The notes under the pieces are model-generated. The model saw nothing but the letters and a program-made list of their open reading frames with translations. It made no database searches and was not told the origin of the DNA. A stretch of 47,459 nucleotides of DNA from Bacilli bacterium (GTDB taxonomy: Bacteria > Bacillota_I > Bacilli_A > ML615J-28 > CAG-698): the NCBI GenBank assembly GCA_028691515.1, contig JAQUZE010000007.1, positions 27,645-75,103 on the forward strand, written 5' to 3'. Position numbers and translations under genes: made by a program. Below are positions 16,782-25,157 of this stretch, one piece after another. Every line of letters begins with the position of its first letter. The first letter of the stretch is position 1.

Positions 16782-17096
16782 ATGATTATTTTGAGTGCTT
16801 TTACTATCTATGTTTTGCCAGCTTTAGTTTTAGCTGGTGTGGGGGCATTATTTGGGTTATTTATTGGTATTGCTGCAAAATATTTTTACGTTAAAGAAGA
16901 TAATAGAATTCAAGAAGTTCAAGATATGTTGCCAGGATATAATTGTGGAGCTTGTGGTTATCCAGGTTGTTCTGGTCTTGCTAAGGCGATTGTTGAAGAT
17001 GGTGTAAATCCTAGATTGTGTAAACCAGGCAAACAAGAAATGGTTGAAGAAATTAAAAAATATATGTTAGAACATAATGGAAATGAAAACGATTAA
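16782..17096 (+). CDS. rnfB: Rnf subunit B, short form without ferredoxin domains
   Basis: RnfB normally takes electrons from ferredoxin. This protein has the N-terminal helix (~residues 5-30) and the 4Fe-4S domain N-C55-G-A-C58-G-Y-P-G-C63 with C80 in NPRLCKPG, but ends at residue 104. Usual forms run to ~190 residues or much more and carry at least one C-terminal 2[4Fe-4S] ferredoxin module. The 90 bases after the stop encode no Cys-rich sequence in any frame, so this is not a recent frameshift. The end (KKYMLEHNGNEND) looks like a settled C-terminus. Electrons may enter through RnfC or a separate ferredoxin, such as the one at 24524-24691. Confidence 0.92.
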   Translation: MIILSAFTIYVLPALVLAGVGALFGLFIGIAAKYFYVKEDNRIQEVQDMLPGYNCGACGYPGCSGLAKAIVEDGVNPRLCKPGKQEMVEEIKKYMLEHNGNEND

Positions 17097-17122
17097 CAAT
17101 TATATGCAAGTGTTTTATTTTC

Positions 17123-17151
17123 TTGCTATTTAAATCAAAAAGTGGTAATAT
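17123..17151 (+). promoter_or_regulatory. Promoter of the lipoprotein gene
   Basis: TTGCTA at 17123-17128, 17-base spacer, TAATAT at 17146-17151. No terminator is seen after rnfB, so read-through from rnf is also possible. Confidence 0.55.
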
Positions 17152-17186
17152 CTTTATGGTAAAACATTTAAAGGAGGATTTTATAA

Positions 17187-18455
17187 ATGTTGAAAAATTT
17201 CGGAAAATTAATTACAGTACTTGTAATAGCATTTTCTCTATTTGTATTAGTTGGTTGTACTAAAGAAGAAACAATTTCTTTTGCTGATGAAAATTTAACT
17301 ATGGTTGTTGGAGATGAAGAAACTCTTGCTCCAGTATTAAGCGATGAAGCTTTAGAAGTAGTATATTCTGCTGTACCAGCTGACGCTGTTACATTTGATG
17401 GTAGTAAAATTACTGCTGTAAAAGCTGGAACTGTTACAGTTACAGCAACTATTAAAGATACAAAAATATCTGCAACACTTACAGTAACAATTACTGAACC
17501 TGTTGTAAAAACTTATGCTGCTGATGGAGTATATACTGCATTTGAAGCAGGCGACAATCATGGAGCGCCAATGGTAACTACAGTTTCTGTTACTATTGCT
17601 GATGATGAAATCGTAAGTTTCTTTATTGATTGTGTTCAATCTACAGCTGTAAAAACTGAGGAAGTTGTTACTGATTACAAATTTAATGAAAAATCTAAAA
17701 AAGAGTTAGGATATCTTTATGGAATGCATAATACACCTAACGCAGAATTTGAATATGAAAGACAAGATCTTACAACAACTGAAGGACTTGCTGCATATGA
17801 AGCATATTTAGAAGAATCAGGAAAATTAGAATGGTTTGAACAAGCTGCTTTAATTGAAGCTCATTTTGTTGCTAATGGAACTACATTAGAACTTGATGAA
17901 ACAACTGAAGCAATTACTAATGTTGCAGGCGTTACTGTTAAAGATGGAAGTTATTCAAAACTTGCAGCTGAAGCTGTTCAAAATGCAATAGATGGAAAAG
18001 TAATTTCAGTTATGGCATCTGGTAATCATGACATAATTTGGGCTGAAGGAACTGTAAATGCTGAAGGAAGTTTAACAGAATTAGAGTTAAACACACTACA
18101 AGGCAGAATGGTTGAAGGCGCTTATGCTTGGGATGCAAAGAACAAGCAAGAAAAAGGTTATTTATATGGAATGCATAACTCACCAAATGCTGAGTTAGAA
18201 TATGAAAAACAAGATCTTACAACAACTGAAGGACTTGCTGCTTATAAGGCATATCTTGAAGAAGCTGGTAAATTAGAATGGTTTGAACAAGTTGAACTAA
18301 TTACTGATTATGTTTTAGAAAATGGAGTTGCTGGCTTAGTTCTTGAAGGTACTAAATTAGATGGATCTGTTGAAGCATTATCTGGAGTTTCAATAACTGC
18401 AATAGGTTATGTAACTGTTCTTAATGCATTATATACAGCGTTTCCTAATGCATAA
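17187..18455 (+). CDS. Surface lipoprotein with Big2-like and two degenerate FMN-binding-like units
   Basis: A signal peptide with lipobox LVGC (C24) anchors this 422-residue protein on the outer membrane face. Residues ~30-107 resemble a bacterial Ig-like (Big2) domain. Two units follow, each with G-Y-L-Y-G-M-H-N, a 45-residue near-duplicate ending in EWFEQ, and a closing motif like the FMN attachment site: V-A-G-V-T250-V and L-S-G-V-S402-I in place of SGAT-[ST]. From memory, the YGM...EWFEQ pattern recalls the PplA/cAD1-precursor group of extracellular flavolipoproteins; that link needs a search. AAAGGAGG precedes the ATG. It directly follows rnfB, which supports a role in electron transfer at the surface. 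Flavin loading is uncertain because both motifs are altered. Confidence 0.8.
   Translation: MLKNFGKLITVLVIAFSLFVLVGCTKEETISFADENLTMVVGDEETLAPVLSDEALEVVYSAVPADAVTFDGSKITAVKAGTVTVTATIKDTKISATLTVTITEPVVKTYAADGVYTAFEAGDNHGAPMVTTVSVTIADDEIVSFFIDCVQSTAVKTEEVVTDYKFNEKSKKELGYLYGMHNTPNAEFEYERQDLTTTEGLAAYEAYLEESGKLEWFEQAALIEAHFVANGTTLELDETTEAITNVAGVTVKDGSYSKLAAEAVQNAIDGKVISVMASGNHDIIWAEGTVNAEGSLTELELNTLQGRMVEGAYAWDAKNKQEKGYLYGMHNSPNAELEYEKQDLTTTEGLAAYKAYLEEAGKLEWFEQVELITDYVLENGVAGLVLEGTKLDGSVEALSGVSITAIGYVTVLNALYTAFPNA
17709..18290 (+). repeat. In-frame duplication in the lipoprotein gene (17709-17843 and 18156-18290)
   Basis: Two 135-base copies lie 447 bases apart and in frame. Their translations agree at 40 of 45 residues, and a block around the codons for QDLTTTEGLAAY is nearly identical in DNA. 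The rest of the two units is much less alike, so this block is either recently converted or tightly constrained. Confidence 0.9.
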
Positions 18456-18468
18456 ATAATTTTTATAG

Positions 18469-18494
18469 AAAAGGCAGGATTTTCCTGTCTTTTT
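18469..18494 (+). terminator. Intrinsic terminator after the lipoprotein gene
   Basis: AAAAGGCAGGA / TCCTGTCTTTT stem with one G-U pair and a short T loop, then a T tail. An outer TTATAGAAA / TTTCTATAA pairing (to ~18507) could extend it. Confidence 0.88.
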
Positions 18495-18534
18495 AATTTT
18501 TCTATAAGAAAATAGTTTTTACTATTTCAAAATG

Positions 18535-18563
18535 TTTACAAAAACCGATTTTTGTGCTATTAT
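18535..18563 (+). promoter_or_regulatory. Promoter of glyS
   Basis: TTTACA at 18535-18540, spacer 17, TATTAT at 18558-18563 with an upstream TG. The leader is under 30 bases, so there is no room for a T-box. Confidence 0.75.
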
Positions 18564-18592
18564 ATAAGTTAGCATATTAAAAGGAGCTTATT

Positions 18593-19966
18593 ATGAAAAA
18601 GTTAACAATGGAGCAATTAGTTTCTAATTTAAAACACTTAGGCTTTGTTTTTCAAGGTAGTGAAATATATGGCGGTTTAGCAAATACTTGGGATTATGGC
18701 CCTTTAGGTGTTGAATTACTTAACAATATAAAAAAAGAATGGTGGAAAACCTTTATTCAGGAATCTCCTTTTAATGTAGGGATGGATAGTGCGATTTTCA
18801 TGAATCCTGATGTTTGGATTGCAAGTGGCCATGTAGGTGGCTTTAGTGACCCATTAATTGATTGTAAAAAATGTGGTATGCGTTATCGCGCAGATCAATT
18901 AGTAGAAGAATATACAAATGGTAAAAATAATTGTGAAGGTATGACAGATATAGAAATAATTAATTTTATTAGAGAAAATAAAATTAGTTGTCCAAATTGC
19001 AATGCAAATGATTTTACTGATATCCGTAAATTTAATTTGATGTTTAAAACAAATCAAGGTGTAATAGAAGAAGAAAAAAATACTATTTATCTAAGACCAG
19101 AGACTGCTCAAGGTATTTTTATTAATTTTAAAAATATTCAAAGAACTGCAAGAAAAAAAATTCCTTTTGGAATTGGTCAAATTGGTAAAAGTTTTAGAAA
19201 TGAAATTACACCAGGAAATTTTGTTTTTAGAACAAGAGAATTTGAACAAATGGAATTAGAATTTTTTTGTAAACCAGGCACAGATTTAGAATGGTTTAAT
19301 TATTGGAAACAAGTTTGTCTTGATTTTTTAATCCATTTAGGTTTAAATCAGGAATTAGTAAAATTAAGAGATCATGAAGAAGAAGAATTAAGTTTTTATT
19401 CAAAAGCAACTACAGACATTGAATTTTTATATCCGTTTGGATGGGGTGAGTTATGGGGTATTGCTGATAGAACTGATTATGATTTAAGGGTTCATCAACA
19501 ATTTTCTAAAGAATCACTAGAATATTTTGATTCAGAAACAAATACAAAATATTTGCCATTTGTAATAGAACCGAGTGTAGGAGTAGGAAGACTGTTTTTA
19601 GCCGTTTTAACATCTGCTTATGATGTTGAAACATTAGATAACGGTGAAGAAAGAGAAATTTTTAGATTTACTAATGAGCTTGCTCCAATAAAGGTTGCCG
19701 TTTTACCACTTGTAAACAAATTAAAAGATGAAGCATATAAAGTTTATGAGTTGTTATCGAAACAATATATGTGTCAATTTGATACAAGTGCTGCAATTGG
19801 AAAAAGATATAGAAGACAAGATGCTATTGGTACTCCATATTGTGTAACGTTTGATTATGATTCTCTTGATGATAATTGTGTAACTGTTAGAGAAAGAGAT
19901 TCAATGGCACAAGATAGAGTTCTAATCACTGATTTAGTAAATTATTTAAACAAAAAAATATATTAA
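18593..19966 (+). CDS. glyS: Glycyl-tRNA synthetase, single-chain dimeric type
   Basis: A class II synthetase of the alpha-2 type, not the bacterial alpha2-beta2 GlyQ/GlyS. It begins with the expected [20 protein letters not shown]. Motif 2 is FRNEITPG...[10 protein letters not shown] and motif 3 is [15 protein letters not shown] zinc site is suggested by CKKCGMRY and CPNCN in the insertion. The C-terminal anticodon-binding domain starts near residue 360 ([10 protein letters not shown]). At 457 residues it is complete. It sits where Bacillus has glyQ-glyS, between recO and dnaG, so the original pair was replaced in place. AAAGGAG precedes the ATG. Confidence 0.96.
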   Translation: MKKLTMEQLVSNLKHLGFVFQGSEIYGGLANTWDYGPLGVELLNNIKKEWWKTFIQESPFNVGMDSAIFMNPDVWIASGHVGGFSDPLIDCKKCGMRYRADQLVEEYTNGKNNCEGMTDIEIINFIRENKISCPNCNANDFTDIRKFNLMFKTNQGVIEEEKNTIYLRPETAQGIFINFKNIQRTARKKIPFGIGQIGKSFRNEITPGNFVFRTREFEQMELEFFCKPGTDLEWFNYWKQVCLDFLIHLGLNQELVKLRDHEEEELSFYSKATTDIEFLYPFGWGELWGIADRTDYDLRVHQQFSKESLEYFDSETNTKYLPFVIEPSVGVGRLFLAVLTSAYDVETLDNGEEREIFRFTNELAPIKVAVLPLVNKLKDEAYKVYELLSKQYMCQFDTSAAIGKRYRRQDAIGTPYCVTFDYDSLDDNCVTVRERDSMAQDRVLITDLVNYLNKKIY

Positions 19967-19983
19967 CAAAGGAGGAAATAATA

Positions 19984-21741
19984 ATGAGAATATCTGAAGA
20001 AATCATTAAAGAAATCATTGATAAAGCAGATATTGTAAATATTATTTCATCTAGAATAAAAATTGATAAAAAAGGAAAAGATTATATAGGGTTGTGTCCA
20101 TTTCATAATGATAATAATCCATCTCTTTCAGTATCTCCTGCAAAAAAAATATATAAATGTTTTAGTTGTGGAGCAGGAGGCAATGTTATTAATTTTGTTA
20201 AAGAGTTTGATCATATTTCTTTTATGGAAGCATTAAAAATTGTTGGAAAAACAGTAGATATTGAAATAGATACAGATCAAAAAGTTGATCAAAATATGTT
20301 GCGTTATCATAGTTTAATGGAAGAAGTGACCAAATTTTACAGTGTATATTTAACAAGCACTAATGAAGGACAAAAAGCTTTAGCTTATTTAAAAAAAAGA
20401 AATATTGATGAAAATATCATTAAAAGATTTAAAATAGGTTTATCTAGTTTTGATAATGATTTACTATATCGCGAATTTAAGGATAAATATTCAGAAATTG
20501 ATTTAATTAATACCGGAATGATCAGAAGTACACAAGAAGGAAGTAAATACTTTGATGTATTTAAAGGTCGAATTATGTTTCCGCTTGCAGATTTTGATGG
20601 TTATATAGTAGGTTTTAGTGGAAGAATTTACGAAAAATCAGATGAATCTAAGTACATGAATTCATTTGATAATGTTATTTTTAATAAAAGCAATATTTTG
20701 TTTAATTATAAAGAAGCTTTAAATGATATTAAAAAGCTAAATTTTGTATATGTTTTTGAAGGCTTTATGGATGTAATAGCAGCATATAGAGCAGGAATTA
20801 ATAATAGTGTTGCTACAATGGGAACAGCTTTCACTAATGAGCAAATTAGAGCAATAAAAAAAATAACAAATAATATTATTTTATGTTATGATGGAGATCT
20901 TGCTGGAGTTGAAGCTACAAAAAAAACTATTAATCTTTTAAATAGTTTTAATATTAATGTAAGAATTGTTTTACTTCCAGAAGGTAATGATCCTGATGAC
21001 TATTTAAATCAATATGGTGTTAATAATTTTGTAAGTTATTTAGAAAATAACACAATGAGTGCTTTTGATTATTTATATAAAATATATAAAAGAACTTTAA
21101 ATATAGAAGATATTAATAGTATTTTAAGTTTTAAAAATAAAATTTTTGATGTGCTTGCAAGTTATAAAAGTGATATGTTGAATGAGATAGCTTTTAAAAG
21201 AATGTCAGATGATATTTCTTTGAATACAGATGTGATTAAGGAAGATTATTTAAAACATTTTTCTAAAACTACTTACAGAACACAAATTCCTGAATTTAGA
21301 AAGCCAGCTGCTCATAAAACAGTGAAAAAAAGGCAAAAACAACAATATTTGCTTTGTGAGAAAAAATTAATTTTTTTAGCTTATCAAAATAAAGATAAAT
21401 GTGCTGAAATATTTAGAAAATTATCATTTAATTATGTTAATGAAACTCATTATTTAATATTATCAAAATTTAATAATTATTATAAAACTTCTCAAAAGAT
21501 CGAAGAAAGACAATTAAAAGAAATTTTAACTGATAAAGAATTAGAAGTTTTTAATAGTATAATAAATCAAAAATTAACTTTTAGAAATGATCAAGATATT
21601 GATTTTTTTGTAAATAAAATTAATGAATATATTAATGAATTATATTGGTATAGAAAAAAAACAGCAAATAAAGACATTGATGTAGAAAAATATTTAAAAG
21701 ATTTAGGTTCCAAAATTAAAACAAGAAATGATATAAAATAG
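19984..21741 (+). CDS. dnaG: DNA primase
   Basis: Makes RNA primers for replication. The CHC2 zinc finger is complete (C38, H41, C59, C62). The catalytic and Toprim core follows, with [37 protein letters not shown] and the metal-binding CYDGDLAG. The last ~150 residues are a poorly conserved helical domain that should bind the helicase. At 585 residues it is normal. AAAGGAGG stands before the ATG, 17 bases after glyS. dnaG followed by the major sigma gene is the ancient macromolecular synthesis operon. Confidence 0.97.
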   Translation: MRISEEIIKEIIDKADIVNIISSRIKIDKKGKDYIGLCPFHNDNNPSLSVSPAKKIYKCFSCGAGGNVINFVKEFDHISFMEALKIVGKTVDIEIDTDQKVDQNMLRYHSLMEEVTKFYSVYLTSTNEGQKALAYLKKRNIDENIIKRFKIGLSSFDNDLLYREFKDKYSEIDLINTGMIRSTQEGSKYFDVFKGRIMFPLADFDGYIVGFSGRIYEKSDESKYMNSFDNVIFNKSNILFNYKEALNDIKKLNFVYVFEGFMDVIAAYRAGINNSVATMGTAFTNEQIRAIKKITNNIILCYDGDLAGVEATKKTINLLNSFNINVRIVLLPEGNDPDDYLNQYGVNNFVSYLENNTMSAFDYLYKIYKRTLNIEDINSILSFKNKIFDVLASYKSDMLNEIAFKRMSDDISLNTDVIKEDYLKHFSKTTYRTQIPEFRKPAAHKTVKKRQKQQYLLCEKKLIFLAYQNKDKCAEIFRKLSFNYVNETHYLILSKFNNYYKTSQKIEERQLKEILTDKELEVFNSIINQKLTFRNDQDIDFFVNKINEYINELYWYRKKTANKDIDVEKYLKDLGSKIKTRNDIK

Positions 21742-21751
21742 GAGTGATAAT

Positions 21752-23020
21752 ATGATTTATGATAATAAACCTTTAATGAGCATAGTTGAAAACGCCAAGA
21801 AAAAAGGATATGTAACAGTAAAAAGTATTCTATCTTTAGTAGATGAAGATAGTGATGACTTCGAAGAAGTTACAAAACTTTTAGAAAAATTAAATATTGA
21901 TATGGTTAAAGATGGCGATATTGATGATTATGAATTATCTGATTCAAATGATCCTGATAATTTGCTTGATGATTTTGATGGTTTAAACGAAGATATTGAA
22001 TTAGATCCTGAATTTAGTGAATTTTCAAATGAAATAGAAAAGGATTTAAAAACTAAGGATATTGACGAAATAGTTTCTAGTATTAATGCTCCAACATCAT
22101 CTGATGATCCAGTGAAAATGTATTTAAAAGAAATAGGAGCAATAAACTTATTGACTACTCAAGAAGAAATTCAATATTCTAGTCGTGTTCAACAATCACT
22201 TTTTGCTGAAGAAACACTAAAATATATTGAAAATGGTGAAAGAATAGCTGAACCTGGTGAAATACAAAAAATGCAAGAATATATTTTAAATGGAGAAGAT
22301 GCTAGGGATATATTAATTGAATCAAATTTACGTTTAGTTGTTTCAATTGCTAAAAGATATTTAGGTAGAGGCATGCAATTTCAAGATTTAATTCAAGAAG
22401 GTAATATGGGTTTAATGAAAGCTGTAAATAAATTTGACCCTACAAAAGGATTTAAGTTTTCTACATATGCTACTTGGTGGATTAGACAAGCTATTACTAG
22501 AGCTATAGCTGATCAAGCAAGAACTATTAGAGTTCCAGTTCATATGGTTGAAACTATTAATAAATTAGTTAGAACTCAAAGAAAATTAACGCAAGAATTA
22601 AGAAGAGAACCAACACAAGAAGAACTTGCTGCTGAAATGAAAATTACTGTTGAAAAGGTTCAACAAATACAAAAAATTGCCCAGGAACCAGTATCTTTAG
22701 AAACACCTGTTGGAGAAGAAGATGATTCATCTCTTGGAGATTTTGTACACGATGCTGATACTCCTAATCCTCTTGATTTTACAATTAATGAAAAATATAA
22801 AGAAGAAATTAATAATGTTTTGAAAACATTAACAGAAAGAGAAGAACAAGTGCTTAGACTTCGTTATGGTTTAGTTGACGGTAAGCAGCACACTTTAGAA
22901 GAAGTAGGAAAAGTTTTTGGAGTAACTAGAGAAAGAATTCGTCAGATTGAATCTAAAGCTCTTAGAAGATTGCGTCATCCCACAAGACAAAGAAGATTAA
23001 GTCAATATAGAAATAATTAA
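21752..23020 (+). CDS. rpoD: RNA polymerase major sigma factor (sigma-70/SigA)
   Basis: The housekeeping sigma factor. Region 1.1 is an acidic N-terminus (residues ~1-110). Region 1.2 starts at [11 protein letters not shown]. Region 2 includes [27 protein letters not shown] and [16 protein letters not shown] (-10 recognition). Region 4.2 is [20 protein letters not shown] (-35 recognition). At 422 residues it is close to typical Bacillota SigA (~370-430). AGGAGTG precedes the ATG, 10 bases after dnaG. The TATAAT promoters seen throughout the window are what this sigma should read. Confidence 0.98.
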   Translation: MIYDNKPLMSIVENAKKKGYVTVKSILSLVDEDSDDFEEVTKLLEKLNIDMVKDGDIDDYELSDSNDPDNLLDDFDGLNEDIELDPEFSEFSNEIEKDLKTKDIDEIVSSINAPTSSDDPVKMYLKEIGAINLLTTQEEIQYSSRVQQSLFAEETLKYIENGERIAEPGEIQKMQEYILNGEDARDILIESNLRLVVSIAKRYLGRGMQFQDLIQEGNMGLMKAVNKFDPTKGFKFSTYATWWIRQAITRAIADQARTIRVPVHMVETINKLVRTQRKLTQELRREPTQEELAAEMKITVEKVQQIQKIAQEPVSLETPVGEEDDSSLGDFVHDADTPNPLDFTINEKYKEEINNVLKTLTEREEQVLRLRYGLVDGKQHTLEEVGKVFGVTRERIRQIESKALRRLRHPTRQRRLSQYRNN

Positions 23021-23046
23021 AAGGGTTTATAAAAAACCCTTTTTTT
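23020..23046 (+). terminator. Intrinsic terminator after rpoD
   Basis: Stem AAAGGGTTT / AAACCCTTT with 5-base loop, overlapping the last base of the stop codon and followed by T. The next promoter lies almost inside its tail. Confidence 0.92.
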
Positions 23047-23048
23047 GA

Positions 23049-23054
23049 TATAAT
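23049..23054 (+). promoter_or_regulatory. -10 element of trmK
   Basis: TATAAT three bases after the rpoD terminator. The -35 would have to lie in the terminator stem, which suggests a compact terminator/promoter unit. Confidence 0.5.
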
Positions 23055-23070
23055 AATGAAGGTGATTAAA

Positions 23071-23727
23071 ATGATATCAAAAAGAATAAAAGAAATTGCA
23101 AAGTATACAAAAGATTCTTATAAAATAATAGACGTAGGTTGTGATCATGGCTATTTAATAATAGAAGCTTTAACAAACTATAATGTTAAATATGCTTTAG
23201 CAGTTGATAATAAGTCTAAACCTCTTGATTTTGCAGTAAATAATATTATTAAAGAAGGTTTAATTGACAGAGTAAAATTTTATTTAAGCAATGGATTAGA
23301 TAAATTAGATGACGAGTGTGATGCTATTGTTATATCTGGTTTGGGCGGAGTTTTGATTTCTAATATTATTAATGATAATATTAGAAAAATTAATAAACAA
23401 AGATTAATTCTTCAAGCAAACAGAAATAATTATGAATTAAGAAAATATTTAGCTGAAAATAATTTTGTGTTTATAGATGAAGAAATCATATATGAAGATT
23501 TTTATTATCAAATTATTGTAGCAAAAAAAAATATAGAAAAAATAGTATTAACAGAGTCACAATTACATTATGGCCCTATTAATATTATAAAAAGGTCTAA
23601 ACTATTTTTAAATATGTTAAAAAAAGAAGAAGAAATTTTAAATAAAATTCCAGATTCAAATACAAGCAAAAAAGAAAAAAAAGAGATTATAAGGAGTATT
23701 TTAAATGAAAGTAAAAGATGTAATTAG
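23071..23727 (+). CDS. trmK: tRNA (adenine-22-N1)-methyltransferase
   Basis: A SAM-dependent enzyme that makes m1A22 in tRNA; the Bacillus counterpart is YqfN. The SAM motif is DVGCDHGYLIIEA near residue 22, with AVDNKSKPL and a G-L-G-G-V segment after it. A C-terminal Lys/Glu-rich helix ends the 218 residues. I take the ATG at 23071, preceded by AAGGTGAT; an in-frame ATG at 23056 directly abuts the -10 element and adds five residues. The end overlaps the next gene by 23 bases, as this pair does in other Bacillota. Stop is TAG. Confidence 0.92.
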   Translation: MISKRIKEIAKYTKDSYKIIDVGCDHGYLIIEALTNYNVKYALAVDNKSKPLDFAVNNIIKEGLIDRVKFYLSNGLDKLDDECDAIVISGLGGVLISNIINDNIRKINKQRLILQANRNNYELRKYLAENNFVFIDEEIIYEDFYYQIIVAKKNIEKIVLTESQLHYGPINIIKRSKLFLNMLKKEEEILNKIPDSNTSKKEKKEIIRSILNESKRCN

Positions 23728-24493
23728 TTATTTAGATAATAGATTTCCAATTGAACTTGCGAGTGAATTTGATTATCCAAGAGTTGGTTTTAATATAGGA
23801 AATATTAATCAAGAATTATCTAGTGTTATGTTGTCGCTTGATCTTACAAAAGATGTTATTTTAGAAGCTTGTAATTTAGGTTGTAATCTAATCATAACTC
23901 ATCATAGCTATTTATTTGATCCGCTATATAAAATTGATTTTGAAGCAAATAAAGGCCAAATAATTGGACTTCTGTATAAAAATAAGGTTTCTGTTTACTC
24001 TATGCACACTAATTTTGATGTTGGAAAAGGAGGAGTAAATGATACCCTTGCAAAAATGATTGGCATCAAAAATATTAAAGTAATAAACAATGAAATTAAA
24101 GCAAATAATTTTTTAAGATATGGTGAAATAGAAGAAATAAGTTTTGATAATTTAATTAAAAAAGTAAAAAGTGTTTTTAATTTAACTGGTGTTAGAGCTG
24201 TTGGAAATATGAATGATATAATAAAAAGTGTTGGTATTGTTGGTGGAAGTGGAGGACATAAAGAAGATTTTATTAATGCTTTAAACGCAAATATTGATTG
24301 TTATATTACTGGTGAAATTCCTCTAAATATTGCAATAGATGCAAAAGAATTAAATTTAAAGTTAATTGAAGTAAATCATGGAATAGAAAAATTTGCATTC
24401 GAAACTCTAAAAATAGATTTAGAACAAGATTTAAAATTAAAAGAAAAAGTGTTTATCACATCGATAAACACAGATCCTTTAGTATTTGTTTAA
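23705..24493 (+). CDS. NIF3/YqfO-family metal-binding protein
   Basis: A member of the NIF3 (DUF34) family, proposed to bind two metals; its biochemical role is unsettled. The motifs THHSYLF, SMHTNFDVGKGGVNDTLA and the C-terminal VNHGIEKFA contain the His, Asp and Glu ligands. At 262 residues it is the short form without the PII-like insert found in the ~370-residue Bacillus YqfO. AAGGAG lies within the end of trmK. It always travels with trmK in Bacillota, consistent with a link to tRNA or cofactor metabolism. Confidence 0.93.
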   Translation: MKVKDVISYLDNRFPIELASEFDYPRVGFNIGNINQELSSVMLSLDLTKDVILEACNLGCNLIITHHSYLFDPLYKIDFEANKGQIIGLLYKNKVSVYSMHTNFDVGKGGVNDTLAKMIGIKNIKVINNEIKANNFLRYGEIEEISFDNLIKKVKSVFNLTGVRAVGNMNDIIKSVGIVGGSGGHKEDFINALNANIDCYITGEIPLNIAIDAKELNLKLIEVNHGIEKFAFETLKIDLEQDLKLKEKVFITSINTDPLVFV

Positions 24494-24522
24494 AAAAATG
24501 GAAACAAATGTTTCCATTTTTT
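24493..24522. terminator. Bidirectional terminator between the NIF3 gene and ferredoxin
   Basis: AAAAAATGGAAAC / GTTTCCATTTTTT with a 4-base loop, between two convergent genes. Both strands end in a T run, so it can serve both. Confidence 0.92.
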
Positions 24523-24523
24523 A

Positions 24524-24691
24524 TTATCTTTCTAAGATAGCATCAGTAGGACAAACTTCTTGGCATGCTCCACAATCAATACATGCATCCTCATCGATAA
24601 CATAAATTTCACCTTCTGAAATACAATCAACTGGGCACTCAGCTTGGCAACTTCCACACGCAATACAAAGATCTGTAATATATCTTGGCAT
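24524..24691 (-). CDS. 2[4Fe-4S] ferredoxin
   Basis: A 55-residue clostridial-type ferredoxin with two C-x2-C-x2-C-x3-CP motifs: CIACGSCQAECP and CIDCGACQEVCP. It is a soluble low-potential electron carrier. The start is ATG at 24691 with AAAGGAGG 7 bases upstream; a longer in-frame start would add 20 unrelated residues through the promoter. Its own promoter and terminator show it is monocistronic. It is a natural partner for the Rnf complex at 11395-17096, whose RnfB lacks ferredoxin domains. Confidence 0.96.
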   Translation of the reverse strand: MPRYITDLCIACGSCQAECPVDCISEGEIYVIDEDACIDCGACQEVCPTDAILER

Positions 24692-24719
24692 GATAATCCT
24701 CCTTTTATCTACTGAATAT

Positions 24720-24747
24720 ATTATAACAATAAATTTAGAAAATACAA
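24720..24747 (-). promoter_or_regulatory. Promoter of the ferredoxin gene
   Basis: On the minus strand, TTGTAT, a 16-base spacer, then TGTTATAAT (extended -10). A TGAATATATT sequence, discussed under findings, overlaps the start region at about 24713-24722. Confidence 0.7.
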
Positions 24748-24817
24748 CCATTAATTAAAAATAAAACCTTTTCATTTTTTTTGATTTCATTTATTTTTTT
24801 ATAAATAATAATTTAAC

Positions 24818-24846
24818 TTGATAAAATAGATAATTTTTGATAAAAT
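24818..24846 (+). promoter_or_regulatory. Promoter of the UPF0154 gene
   Basis: TTGATA at 24818-24823, spacer 17, TAAAAT at 24841-24846, then AAAGGAG before the ATG at 24874. Confidence 0.7.
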
Positions 24847-24873
24847 ATTAATTATAAAAAAGGAGTTGAAATT

Positions 24874-25104
24874 ATGGTAGAATTTGCATGGTGGTCTTTT
24901 GCCTTAATTATTTTAGGAATATTTATTGTTGGGGGAATAATTGGTTTTTTTGTTTCTCGTCATTATTTTACTAAATATTTAGAAAAAAATCCGCCTGTTA
25001 ATGAAAAAATGATTAGAATTATGATGCAACAGATGGGGCGGACTCCTTCTGAAAAACAAGTTAGACAAATAATGGCTTCAATGGATCAAGCTAAAGGAAA
25101 ATAA
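24874..25104 (+). CDS. UPF0154 family small membrane protein (YneF-like)
   Basis: A 76-residue protein with one N-terminal membrane helix (residues ~5-27, GGIIGFFVSRHYF) and a charged cytoplasmic tail. The tail has the family signature NPPVNEKMIRIMMQQMGRTPSEKQVRQIM. The family is widespread in low-GC Gram-positives and has no settled function. It is expressed alone, between its own promoter and a terminator shared with plsY. Confidence 0.94.
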   Translation: MVEFAWWSFALIILGIFIVGGIIGFFVSRHYFTKYLEKNPPVNEKMIRIMMQQMGRTPSEKQVRQIMASMDQAKGK

Positions 25105-25117
25105 GGAGTAAAAATAT

Positions 25118-25151
25118 AAAAGAGCGTTTATTTTTAAACGCTCTTTTTTTA
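25118..25151. terminator. Terminator between the UPF0154 gene and plsY
   Basis: Perfect 13-bp stem AAAAGAGCGTTTA / TAAACGCTCTTTT with a 4-T loop and a long T run on the plus strand. It lies between convergent genes; the minus-strand tail is poorer but usable. Confidence 0.92.
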
Positions 25152-25157
25152 TTTGAA

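Noticed and set aside
16944-17186. A frameshift that would hide the rest of RnfB
   Set aside because: None of the frames after the stop encodes Cys-rich ferredoxin sequence; the region holds a promoter and ribosome site instead.
18500-18592. T-box leader for glyS
   Set aside because: The predicted leader is under 30 bases and no T-box sequence is seen.
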